Positions 1 through 6,671 are shown, counted from the first letter of the stretch. The stretch is 10,031 nucleotides of DNA from Bryobacterales bacterium (GCA_003142355.1 PLMF01000321.1:8983-19013); one strand, 5' to 3'. Translations and numbers: made by a program. Notes: generated by a model from the letters alone, not told the origin.

Positions 1-1
1 G

Positions 2-30
2 ACCGGGCGTCCCGGAGGAGGACGCCCGGT
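2..30 (-). terminator. Strong GC-rich hairpin, possible terminator or 3'-end RNA structure
   Basis: Positions 2-12 (ACCGGGCGTCC) pair perfectly with 20-30 (GGACGCCCGGT), giving an 11-bp stem around a 7-nt loop at 13-19. On the minus strand it lies about 57 nt past the stop of the molybdopterin-binding gene, and its loop reads UCCUCCG. On the plus strand the stem is followed only by TTTG, so the U-tract is poor. Any minus-strand U-tract would lie outside the window. The stem is seen directly; the terminator role is inferred, and it could instead serve a plus-strand gene ending just left of the window. Confidence 0.5.
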
Positions 31-43
31 TTGAAAACTCCCA

Positions 44-68
44 CGATCCGCTCGGAGGATTCGGATCG
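44..68 (-). other. Second hairpin in the 3' flank, loop with UCCUCCG
   Basis: Positions 44-50 (CGATCCG) pair perfectly with 62-68 (CGGATCG), a 7-bp stem around an 11-nt loop at 51-61. On the minus strand the loop holds UCCUCCG, the same heptamer as in the loop of the hairpin at 2-30. After this stem the minus strand continues TGGGAGTTTTC, a weak U-tract, so it could also act as an intrinsic terminator for the molybdopterin-binding gene. The pairing is seen; the role is inferred. Confidence 0.45.
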
Positions 69-86
69 CAGGGGTGGAGGAGCTTG

Positions 87-1058
87 TTACGCCAGCAGAC
101 CGCCGTGTCCCAGGCAGGCCACCTCCCAGCCCGTGACGTGATAGCGGGCCAGAAGCGGCGGCAGCACCAGGTCGACCACATTCGCTTTGGCCGAACGGAA
201 ACAGCCGGGCGCCGAAATGATCGGCGTCTCATCCTTGTACGATAGCAGGAGCAAATTCCCGGGTTCCACGGGCGCCAGGAACCGTTCCACCTGGCAGCCG
301 ACCTTCAACATAGCTTGGCCGATGACGTCTTCCGGGCCCGCCGGCGCCGTGGTGGAAGCCACCAGAATCACGCATGGCTTGGATCGAAGCAGGTGTTGCA
401 GGCAGCGCGCGACTGAATTCTCATCTTCCGTGCAGGCCAGAACGAAGTTGGCGTTCACGCCGAAGCGGTCCAACCGCTGGCGCATGATGTTCTCGAAAAG
501 CTGCCGCGCCCGCTCACCGCTGATGGGGTCTGTGTAGAGAACCCCTACACTAGGCGTCCGGACAGGGCGCGCCTGCAGGATCGGCCCACGCTCTTTCAAA
601 ATCCCGGTGACGGCGTCCAACTGGTCCTTGGAAACTGCGAACGGAGCGCTCTTTACCGTGGCAATCCGTTGACCGGCAATGGCATAGCTGAAATTCAACG
701 AGGTTGCGATGACCACGCTGGAGGTGCAATTGATCTGCTTCAGGAGTTCGTCGTCCACCAGCACGCAGCAGTTCTCGGTGGCCAGGAGATTGGCCCGGCC
801 ACCCGCCGCCAGACGGATTTCGAAACTGCCGCATCCCATCTCGCTGGCCACTGCACAGACCGCATCGTCCTCGCCGATCTCGCCATCCTCCAGCTCGGTA
901 ACCCAAATGGTCTCCATGCCTTCGGATGCCAGCACCCGGATGTCTTCATCGCTGATTACATGGCCTTTCGCCAGCAGCTTCTTCCCACCGGGCCGGAAAA
1001 CGGTGCAACACAGGACCCGACCAGTTGAGGATTTCACGTCAACCGTTTGCGCTCTCAT
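87..1058 (-). CDS. Molybdopterin-binding (MoCF domain) protein
   Basis: The 323-residue protein resembles the stand-alone molybdopterin-binding proteins related to MoeA/MogA and to the C-terminal half of MobA-like fusion proteins found with molybdenum hydroxylases. Residues 1-70 form an N-terminal module with KGHVI (31-35) and a following acidic GEDDA. A Rossmann-like MoCF domain starts near residue 169 (SVGVLYTD) and contains PVEPGNLLLL (263-272) and APGCFRSAK (283-291), which matches the 'APGC.RSPK' pterin-site signature of this group. The tail GHGGLL (318-322) is also typical. The start is ATG with GAGG 6 nt upstream. The likely role is handling or insertion of molybdenum cofactor in the cytoplasm. 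No Mo-enzyme gene lies in the window, so its client is unknown. It is 161 bp downstream of the arg operon on the same strand but probably has its own promoter. Family assignment is firm; the exact step is not. Confidence 0.82.
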   Translation of the reverse strand: MRAQTVDVKSSTGRVLCCTVFRPGGKKLLAKGHVISDEDIRVLASEGMETIWVTELEDGEIGEDDAVCAVASEMGCGSFEIRLAAGGRANLLATENCCVLVDDELLKQINCTSSVVIATSLNFSYAIAGQRIATVKSAPFAVSKDQLDAVTGILKERGPILQARPVRTPSVGVLYTDPISGERARQLFENIMRQRLDRFGVNANFVLACTEDENSVARCLQHLLRSKPCVILVASTTAPAGPEDVIGQAMLKVGCQVERFLAPVEPGNLLLLSYKDETPIISAPGCFRSAKANVVDLVLPPLLARYHVTGWEVACLGHGGLLA

Positions 1059-1200
1059 GCATGCCTCACAAGAAGTAGGATCTACGGACCAGAGTTTAAG
1101 ACTTCTCTATCCCAAAAGCAAATTCTACATCTGAATGTTCAGAGAGCGTGGATTTTCTCAGCGGTCTTTTGCGGGGAGCGGCGGAAGGCCCCTTTGGGGG

Positions 1201-1220
1201 TATTGAATTATATTGAATTC
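1201..1220 (-). promoter_or_regulatory. Candidate -10 box within a tandem 10-bp repeat, 1059-1219 gap
   Basis: In the 161-bp gap between argA and the molybdopterin-binding gene, the minus strand carries a perfect TATAAT at 1212-1207. It sits inside a head-to-tail repeat, TATTGAATTA (1201-1210) then TATTGAATTC (1211-1220). No convincing -35 hexamer is found 16-18 nt upstream. If used, it would give the downstream gene a leader of about 140 nt. A short CCCC-TTT-GGGG hairpin lies immediately downstream in this direction. I saw nothing else definable in the gap. Confidence 0.25.
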
Positions 1221-1825
1221 TATAGGTTGCGCGGTGTGGGAATCTGGATGAGCTGGTCGTCCGACGAGCCCAGCGCTTGACCCCAGAGCGGTTGCATGTC
1301 CGTCCCATGCTCGAAGCGCAGAAATCGCAGCACGGCGATCTCATCGCAGGCCTGGAACTTGGGGCAGCGCACGCAGTCCTTCCATGCCTTCAAGGGAAGC
1401 GCTCCGCGCTCGACTTCGTGGAATCCCACCTTGCGGAAGAACTCGACGACGTAGGTGAAGGCGAACACGGCCTCGAGTTCATATTCCTGGGCCTCGTCGA
1501 CCAGCGCTTCCACCAGCTTGCGGCCCACGCCGTGGGTCTTGGCGCGCTGGTGGACGGCCAGCGAGCGGATTTCGCCCAGCGTAGGACTGTAGAAATGCAA
1601 CGCGCCGCAGCCCAGCAGTTCGCCGTCGAGGCTAACCGCCGTGAAGTCGCGGATGGCCTCCGACAACTCGAATTCGGTGCGCGGCAGCATGAGGCCCTTG
1701 GCCGCATACCCGTTGATCAGGTCGAGGATGGGCGGGATATCGTGCATCACCGCCTTGCGGACCACCAACCGCCCTCTGGGGGAGGAAGATTCCACAAAAG
1801 CGTCCGCGCGCAGCCCGCTGATCAT
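1220..1825 (-). CDS. argA: N-acetylglutamate synthase, short GNAT form
   Basis: The protein (201 residues) would acetylate glutamate with acetyl-CoA, the first step of arginine synthesis. It has a GNAT fold: beta-strand LVVRKAVMHDIPPIL (20-34), the stretch GYAAKGLMLPRTEFELSEAIRDF (39-61) with the MLPR/T signature of short-form synthases, GCGALH (72-77), EIRSLAV (85-91), and the acetyl-CoA loop QRAKTHGVGRKL (93-104). Near the end DCVRCPKFQACDE (150-162) carries three cysteines typical of this subgroup. It lacks the amino-acid-kinase domain of E. coli ArgA, as in Mycobacterium Rv2747. The ATG overlaps the argB stop as ATGA, which fixes the start and suggests translational coupling. About 20 residues precede the GNAT core. 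Position behind argC and argB strongly supports this over a generic acetyltransferase. Confidence 0.88.
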   Translation of the reverse strand: MISGLRADAFVESSSPRGRLVVRKAVMHDIPPILDLINGYAAKGLMLPRTEFELSEAIRDFTAVSLDGELLGCGALHFYSPTLGEIRSLAVHQRAKTHGVGRKLVEALVDEAQEYELEAVFAFTYVVEFFRKVGFHEVERGALPLKAWKDCVRCPKFQACDEIAVLRFLRFEHGTDMQPLWGQALGSSDDQLIQIPTPRNL

Positions 1826-2610
1826 GCCGTGTGCACCTCGCCGATCACCATGCGCGTGCCAATGCCGCCACCCGCCAGAACGCGCTCGAGCACGCCTTCG
1901 GCCGCGCCCGGGGCAATCCGCACCTGCTCGACGCCGCCGGCGAGGGCCGCCAGCGCGGCCTCGAGTTTGGCCTGCATGCCGCCGGTGGCCACGCCGTCCG
2001 CGATCAGACGCCGGCTCCCGGCCGCGGTCAGCACCGGCTGCACGCGCCCGGCGCCGTCGAGCACCCCCTCGACATCGGTCAGAAAGATGAGTTGGCTTGC
2101 GCCGAAGGCCGCCGCGCAGGCTGCCGCCATCTGGTCGGCGTTCACGTTGTAGACTTGGCCTTGCCGGTCGCCGGCCACGCAGGCTACCACGGGCAAGTAG
2201 CCGTTGGCCGTCAGAAGCTGGAGCAGCGCGGGGTTGGATTTGGTCACGCGCCCCACGGCGCCGAGCGCCGGGTCAAGTTGCCCGGCTTCCACCAGGAACG
2301 CGTCGATGCCGGAGAGTCCCACGGCGAGCGCCCCGGCGCGGTTGAGGCTGGCCACCAGCTCGTGATTGACGCTGCCGGCGAAGACCTTCAGCACGGCATC
2401 GAGCGTTTCGGGATTGGTGACCCGCAGCCCGCCCACGAAGTGGCTCGCTATTCCGCGCTCGGCAAGGTACCGCGTCATTTGCTTGCCGCCGCCATGAACC
2501 ACCACCATCTCAATTCCCCGTCCGCGGGCCGCGACGATCTGCGCCGCCAGACGCTGGCGGGATTCCGCGCTATCGAGCAGCGTGCCGCCGAGTTTGACCA
2601 GGACCTTCAC
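1822..2610 (-). CDS. argB: Acetylglutamate kinase
   Basis: The enzyme phosphorylates N-acetylglutamate with ATP, step two of arginine synthesis, in the cytoplasm. Visible motifs of the amino-acid-kinase fold are KLGG (6-9), HGGG (39-42), GLRVT (61-65), NVNADQ (155-160), LTDVEGVLD (177-185) and GGMQAK (210-215). At 262 residues it is close to the 258-residue E. coli enzyme. It lacks the N-terminal helix that marks arginine-inhibited hexameric kinases, so feedback by arginine at this step is not expected (inference). The start ATG overlaps the argC stop by 4 bp and the stop overlaps the argA start by 4 bp, so the gene sits in the middle of a coupled operon. The GC content is very high here and produces long meaningless open frames on the other strand. 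Confidence 0.96.
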   Translation of the reverse strand: MKVLVKLGGTLLDSAESRQRLAAQIVAARGRGIEMVVVHGGGKQMTRYLAERGIASHFVGGLRVTNPETLDAVLKVFAGSVNHELVASLNRAGALAVGLSGIDAFLVEAGQLDPALGAVGRVTKSNPALLQLLTANGYLPVVACVAGDRQGQVYNVNADQMAAACAAAFGASQLIFLTDVEGVLDGAGRVQPVLTAAGSRRLIADGVATGGMQAKLEAALAALAGGVEQVRIAPGAAEGVLERVLAGGGIGTRMVIGEVHTA

Positions 2611-3614
2611 AGCAAGCCCTCGGTTTCGGGGCGCCCCAGCATGAGATTCATGTTCTGGACCGCCTGGCCCGCCGCGCCTTTCACCAGGTTATCGATGGCG
2701 CTCACCACCATGGCGCGCCCGGTCCTGGCATCCAAGTTGACGCCGATATCGCAGAAGTTGGTGCGCGCCACGCAGTGCAGATCGGGCATGTGGCCGGGGT
2801 GGTACAGCCGGATAAACGGTTCGCCGGCGTACTGCTTTTCGTAGATGGCGAGCAGTTCCTCGGCGCTGGCGATACCCACCGCCCGGAAGTAGATGGTTTC
2901 CAAAATGCCGCGGTAGAGCGGCAGGAGCTGCGCGGTGAAGCTGAACTCCCTTTCCTCGAGACCGCTGATTCCCAGCACCTCCGGAACGTGGCGGTGGTTG
3001 AATATGGAGTACGCCGAGAAGTTCTCCGTGACTTCGCAGAAGCTGGTTTTAAGACTGGGCCTGCGCCCGGCGCCGCTGATGCCGGACTTGGCGTCGCAGA
3101 CGATCCCCGCAGCGCGGTCGACCACCCCGGCCTCGACGAGGGGACGGATGGCGAGGTTGGCGGCCGTCGGGTAGCAGCCCGGGTTAGCGAGCAGCCGCGC
3201 CGCCGGAATGCGCTGACGGAAGTACTCCGGCAACCCATAAACGGCCTCCGCCAGCAGTTCAGGCTGGGTATGCGGCTCCTGGTACCAGGCCGTGTAAGTC
3301 TCCGGGTTGCTGAACCGGAACGCCGCACTGAGGTCAACCACTCGTGCGCCTGCCTCCAGCATGGCGGGCGTCAGCTCCATGGAAACCCCCTGCGGAGTAG
3401 CCAGGAAAACCACCGCAGCTCCTTCGGCGCGAACGGTCTTGGGGTCGCACGGCAAGCTGGCCGGCCCTTGGGCGCGGCGGAAGGAGGCGGCGTCGCCTTG
3501 GTCGTCGAGGTCCGACCGCAAGAGGGGCTGGACGTGAGGGTGACGTTCCAGGATACGGACGAGTTCCGCCCCGGCGTAGCCGCGATAGCCGATAATGCCA
3601 ACAGGAAGCTTCAT
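2607..3614 (-). CDS. argC: N-acetyl-gamma-glutamyl-phosphate reductase
   Basis: The enzyme reduces N-acetylglutamyl-phosphate with NADPH to the semialdehyde, step three of arginine synthesis. The N-terminal dinucleotide fold begins GIIGYRGYAGAEL with the glycine pattern G9-G12-G15. FLATPQG (70-76) and DLSAAFR (94-100) follow. The catalytic cysteine is C147 in NPGCYPTAAN, and the FNHRHVPE stretch (205-212) carries the active-site histidines. KGAAGQAVQNMN (312-323) closes the fold. The length of 335 residues is usual for type 1 ArgC, with no truncation. It is the first gene of argC-argB-argA. No strong Shine-Dalgarno is present; the nearest AGGA is 16 nt before the ATG and lies in the loop of the upstream palindrome. 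The conserved N-terminus starts directly at this ATG. Confidence 0.97.
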   Translation of the reverse strand: MKLPVGIIGYRGYAGAELVRILERHPHVQPLLRSDLDDQGDAASFRRAQGPASLPCDPKTVRAEGAAVVFLATPQGVSMELTPAMLEAGARVVDLSAAFRFSNPETYTAWYQEPHTQPELLAEAVYGLPEYFRQRIPAARLLANPGCYPTAANLAIRPLVEAGVVDRAAGIVCDAKSGISGAGRRPSLKTSFCEVTENFSAYSIFNHRHVPEVLGISGLEEREFSFTAQLLPLYRGILETIYFRAVGIASAEELLAIYEKQYAGEPFIRLYHPGHMPDLHCVARTNFCDIGVNLDARTGRAMVVSAIDNLVKGAAGQAVQNMNLMLGRPETEGLL

Positions 3615-3621
3615 TTGTTTG

Positions 3622-3650
3622 TTTATTCGTTCCTACGAATAAATATACCA
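3622..3650 (-). promoter_or_regulatory. Extended -10 promoter and overlapping palindromic operator upstream of argC
   Basis: TTTATTCGT (3622-3630) and ACGAATAAA (3635-3643) form perfect 9-bp arms around a 4-bp centre. On the minus strand TATATT (3647-3642) preceded by TGG (3650-3648) makes an extended -10 element, so the palindrome covers the end of the -10 and the expected start site, a typical repressor position. On the plus strand TTGTTT (3615-3620), 17 bp, AATAAA (3638-3643) could drive the divergent VOC gene and overlaps the same palindrome. The stretch 3636-3649 matches 11 of 14 positions of the ArgR box TGAATWWWWATTCA, which is suggestive but offset from the palindrome. The repeats are seen; the regulator is unknown. 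Confidence 0.45.
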
Positions 3651-3692
3651 CAAAGCGGGCTGGGGAGCGATTACAATGAACAGGAGAGAACC

Positions 3693-4079
3693 TTGAGCAC
3701 GAACACACCGGCACGTGGCGATCGCGAGGCGCCCCTGGCGATAGCGGCAGGCTGGCGATTCCACCACGTTGGGATTCCAACCAAGACGCCGCGCGCCGGG
3801 GAACGGTATCTGGCGGGCTTCAAGATGTACGTATCGGGATTTGAGTCCAGCCCTTACGGCATTCAGTGGATGCGCTTCGATGCGGATTCGCCGCTCCCCG
3901 AGATCGTCAAGTCCGTGCCCCACGTCGCTTTTGAAGTCGATGATCTGGAGGCGGCGCTCGAAGGAAAGGAAATCCTGATCCCACCGAACTGCCCGTCTGA
4001 GGGAGTGAAAGTGGCGATGATCGTCGATGACGGCGCTCCGGTGGAACTGATGGAGTTCGTTGCCGCCGCGGCGCCGTGA
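3693..4079 (+). CDS. VOC (glyoxalase/bleomycin-resistance fold) protein
   Basis: The small protein (128 residues) belongs to the vicinal oxygen chelate superfamily. GWRFHHVGIP (20-29) gives the first metal-binding histidine and opens the first beta-alpha-beta unit. PHVAFEVDDLEAAL (76-89) supplies the second histidine (H77), and PVELMEF (116-122) supplies the C-terminal glutamate. Metal-dependent lyase, isomerase or dioxygenase chemistry is possible, but the substrate cannot be told. The start is taken as TTG at 3693, because AGGAGAG (3682-3688) lies 4 nt upstream and no later in-frame start retains the first strand. The same reading frame stays open far upstream, but that part is antisense to argC. 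It is divergent from argC, shares its upstream region, and ends 22 bp before the convergent transporter gene. Confidence 0.85.
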   Translation: MSTNTPARGDREAPLAIAAGWRFHHVGIPTKTPRAGERYLAGFKMYVSGFESSPYGIQWMRFDADSPLPEIVKSVPHVAFEVDDLEAALEGKEILIPPNCPSEGVKVAMIVDDGAPVELMEFVAAAAP

Positions 4080-4085
4080 GGCGCC
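4070..4085 (+). other. Small hairpin enclosing the VOC stop codon
   Basis: GGCGCC (4070-4075) and GGCGCC (4080-4085) form a 6-bp GC stem closed by a GTGA tetraloop of the stable GNRA class. The TGA stop codon of the VOC gene lies in the loop. It sits between two convergent genes and may help end transcription or protect the 3' end, but there is no U-tract on either strand. The structure is seen; the role is inferred and could be chance in GC-rich DNA. Confidence 0.25.
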
Positions 4086-4101
4086 CCGTGTTCGCGCGTC
4101 G

Positions 4102-5466
4102 TCACCCGTTAGAGCGCGGCATACCTGGCAAGCCGGTTGCTTCGATGGTCTCGCACGAGACCTCGTCCTTCAGATCTCGTCCGCGCGTTTCCGGACCCAG
4201 CATCACGGAAACTGCGGTAATGGCGCCCAATGCGGCCACGTATAGAGAGACCAGGCGCGGTGATCCAGCATCGGCGGCGAGCAGGGCGGTTGCGATCAGA
4301 GGCGCAATTCCTCCGGAGATCGGCGACGTCACCTCCCTGGCGAGAGCAAAACCGGTATAGCGGACCCGTGCCGGGAACATCTCCGCCAGCCAGGGACTCT
4401 GTGCCGAGGTCATCAGGGTTTTGCCGATTCCGGAGACGATGAAGAGTGCCGCATAAATCGCCCATCTCGACCTGGTTTGGAGCAGCGCGAAAAAAGGAAA
4501 GACAAAAACGGCCGAGAGTAAGGCGCCTGCCAGGTATACCGGCTTTCGGCCCACTTGATCGGACAACCAGCCGAACAGCGGGACAGTGACAAATTGCGTG
4601 GCGGAACTGAACATCAGCGCCGCGATGATTTCCGACCGGGGCAGCATCAGTTGCTGCGTGCAATAGACAATTACGAAAGATTCGTAAACGTAGGCCAGGG
4701 AGTTGTCGCCGATCCTGGCGCCCCAGGCACAGAGCAGAGGCCGCCGGGCGACTCGAAATACCTCCCGGATGGGGGAGCGCGAAATGCGCCCGCGCTTGGC
4801 CATCTCACTGAAAACCGGCGTCTCCTTCAACGATGTTCGCAGCCAGATGCCGCATACAACCACCAGCGAACTCGCGAGGAACGGCAATCGCCAACCCCAG
4901 GCTTCGAACCGCCGGGCCGAAAGCAGCGAGGCCAACGAGAACGCCGCCAGGGATAGGAGCAGTCCGGCCGCAACACCCATGTATGGAATGGAGCCGTACA
5001 GTCCCCGCTTTTCTCTGGGCGCATATTCCACGGCCATCAGCACCGCTCCGGCGTATTCGGCGCCGGAACCGAGGCCCTGGGTAATACGCAAAAGCACTAA
5101 CAAGAGCGGCGCCCAAATCCCGATTTGTGCATAAGTCGGCAAAAGCCCCATCAGCGTGGTGGAAAGCCCCATCAGCAGAAGAGTGGCAACCAAGACACGC
5201 TTGCGGCCGATGCGATCGCCCAAACGGCCGAACACTATGCTGCCGATCGGCCGCACGAAGAAACCGACCGCGAAAGTAGCGTATGCGAGTAAAGTTCCGG
5301 TCAAGGCGGAGTAAGTGGGGAAAAATACCTTATTGAAGATAGTTGCGGCGGCGGTCGCATAGAGATAGAAGTCATACCACTCGACTGTCGTGCCTACGAT
5401 TGCGCCGAGCAAAGTCTTACGCACCGCCCGCCGCATTTCGATAGACTCCGACGCGTCACGATTCAC
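4102..5466 (-). CDS. MFS transporter, metabolite:H+ symporter (MHS) family
   Basis: The inner-membrane protein (454 residues) has the usual length and about 12 hydrophobic helices. The family is recognised from VEWYDFYLY (28-36) in helix 1, the motif-A loop GRLGDRIGRKRV (80-91), GLGSGAEYAGA (131-141), EYAPREKRG (147-155), WGWRLPFL (190-197), a second motif A GWLSDQVGRKPV (299-310) and AEMFPARVRYTG (361-372). Family members such as KgtP, ProP and ShiA import organic acids or related solutes with protons. The start is GTG with GGAG 6 nt upstream; an overlapping ATG two bases earlier runs straight into TGA. It begins 25 bp after the enolase-superfamily gene, so the two are likely one operon and the substrate is probably the acid handled by that enzyme (inference). 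Confidence 0.92.
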   Translation of the reverse strand: MNRDASESIEMRRAVRKTLLGAIVGTTVEWYDFYLYATAAATIFNKVFFPTYSALTGTLLAYATFAVGFFVRPIGSIVFGRLGDRIGRKRVLVATLLLMGLSTTLMGLLPTYAQIGIWAPLLLVLLRITQGLGSGAEYAGAVLMAVEYAPREKRGLYGSIPYMGVAAGLLLSLAAFSLASLLSARRFEAWGWRLPFLASSLVVVCGIWLRTSLKETPVFSEMAKRGRISRSPIREVFRVARRPLLCAWGARIGDNSLAYVYESFVIVYCTQQLMLPRSEIIAALMFSSATQFVTVPLFGWLSDQVGRKPVYLAGALLSAVFVFPFFALLQTRSRWAIYAALFIVSGIGKTLMTSAQSPWLAEMFPARVRYTGFALAREVTSPISGGIAPLIATALLAADAGSPRLVSLYVAALGAITAVSVMLGPETRGRDLKDEVSCETIEATGLPGMPRSNG

Positions 5467-5491
5467 ATATGACTCCGCTGGCGATTTGCGC

Positions 5492-6616
5492 TCAGCCCTG
5501 GTAACTGATCCGGTACTTCTGAATGAAATCCTTGTCGAGTTCCCAACCCAGCCCAGGCAGGTCGGGTAGCGTGATGTGACCTTCCACCACGCCGGGACGA
5601 TTCGCGATCATGTTGTTCCAGATGGGATCGCGGTCGGCGTGCATGGTGTCGGCAAAGGTGCCATGCGGAATGGATGCCAGAAGATGAGCTCCGATATGGG
5701 CTTCCTCGTGATGGCACATCTTGACGTCGAAGCACAGCGCCATGGCAGCCACGCGCCGCCACTCAGTGGGCCCGCCCGACCAGGAGCCATCGAAGTTACA
5801 GAAATCGATCGCCGACTCCACCATCAGGTCGCGGCATCCGCCCGCCGAAAACTCGCTCTGGCCCGCACACACCCGGGCGCCGGAGCGGTAACGCACGTCG
5901 CGCATCGCGCGCCGGTCGTTGTGCCAGCGGCACGGTTCCTCGAAATAGAACAGATTGTAGTCTTCAACGAGTCGCGCGAAGCGAACCGCCTGGTCGGGTG
6001 TATAGCCTTGGTTGGCGTCGGCGATCAATACAAAGTCGTCGCCGGCGGCTTTGCGGGCCTCGATGAAGCGTTGGGCGTCTTCTTCGGGCGAGCGCCCGCC
6101 CACCTTGAACTTCATACCAGCCACTCCGGCCTCGCGCGCGGCGGCCATTTCCGCGGGAATAGTCAGATCGGTGTTATAGTAGCCGCCCGTCCAGATTACC
6201 GGCACCGTGTTCCGATAGCCGCCCCATAGCCGCCACAACGGTTGACCCAGTGCCTTGCCCACCGCGTCCCAGATGGCCGTATCCACCGCCGCGCAGGCTA
6301 CCAGGCCGATGCGGCGGTCGCGCAGAATGTCAAAAGTCGCGGGACGCGCGAGTTCCCAGCAGCGCTCCGTCGCGAACGCATCCGCTCCCAACAGCCGGGG
6401 AGTGATTTCGTTTCGGATCACGCGTTCGATTTCTTTGTTGATGTGATCCTCATCGCCCACGAAAGCCTCTCCTACCACGCCTTCTTCGGTATGGACACGT
6501 GCCAGAATTGTCGCTCGATGGGTCATCTGGTAATAACTTCCGCGATAGACTTGCCGCAGCGGTACCCGGATCGGAATCGTCACTATCTCGCGAATCGTGA
6601 GGCGGTGAATAGCCAT
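5492..6616 (-). CDS. Enolase-superfamily sugar-acid dehydratase-like (mandelate racemase subgroup)
   Basis: The protein (374 residues) has an N-terminal capping domain (1-130) and a TIM barrel. Catalytic features of the mandelate racemase subgroup are visible: KFK (169-171) for the KxK base; metal ligands D200 in IADANQGY, E226/E227 in YFEEP and E255 in AGQSE; D276 in NFDGSWSGG; and histidines in CHHEEAHIGAHLL (301-313), giving the Asp-His dyad. Enzymes of this layout abstract the alpha proton of a carboxylate, and many dehydrate sugar acids. The substrate cannot be assigned; tartrate, galactarate or rhamnonate types remain possible. The ATG at 6616 begins a normal first strand, but no clear Shine-Dalgarno precedes it. 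It heads a probable two-gene operon with the MHS transporter. Confidence 0.9.
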   Translation of the reverse strand: MAIHRLTIREIVTIPIRVPLRQVYRGSYYQMTHRATILARVHTEEGVVGEAFVGDEDHINKEIERVIRNEITPRLLGADAFATERCWELARPATFDILRDRRIGLVACAAVDTAIWDAVGKALGQPLWRLWGGYRNTVPVIWTGGYYNTDLTIPAEMAAAREAGVAGMKFKVGGRSPEEDAQRFIEARKAAGDDFVLIADANQGYTPDQAVRFARLVEDYNLFYFEEPCRWHNDRRAMRDVRYRSGARVCAGQSEFSAGGCRDLMVESAIDFCNFDGSWSGGPTEWRRVAAMALCFDVKMCHHEEAHIGAHLLASIPHGTFADTMHADRDPIWNNMIANRPGVVEGHITLPDLPGLGWELDKDFIQKYRISYQG

Positions 6617-6624
6617 GGTTGTAG

Positions 6625-6671
6625 TTATTGATATACTTTCTGAATAGGTTCCCAGGAGACGTTTTCAATAA
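6625..6671. promoter_or_regulatory. Divergent intergenic region with spaced inverted repeat
   Basis: The 58-bp gap between the enolase-superfamily gene and the lipoprotein gene is AT-rich. TTATTGA (6625-6631) and TCAATAA (6665-6671) are perfect inverted repeats with about 40 bp between centres, bracketing the presumed divergent promoters. A TATATC at 6635-6630 on the minus strand is a possible -10. No -35 partner is convincing on either strand. Short AT-rich arms can occur by chance. Confidence 0.25.

Noticed and set aside
1186..1200. CCCC-TTT-GGGG hairpin after argA as an intrinsic terminator
   Set aside because: The stem is only about 4 bp and no U-tract follows on the minus strand.
1277..2844. 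Long plus-strand open frames (291 and 337 residues) opposite argA and argB
   Set aside because: They are antisense to clear arginine genes, rich in Arg/His/Pro and without motifs, as expected from third-position GC bias.
2775..3692. Upstream two-thirds of a 434-residue plus-strand frame ending at 4079
   Set aside because: This part is antisense to argC. The VOC protein only begins at the TTG at 3693 behind its Shine-Dalgarno.
5576..6229. Plus-strand 217-residue frame
   Set aside because: It is fully opposite the enolase-superfamily gene, whose catalytic residues are complete; no family resemblance in the antisense product.
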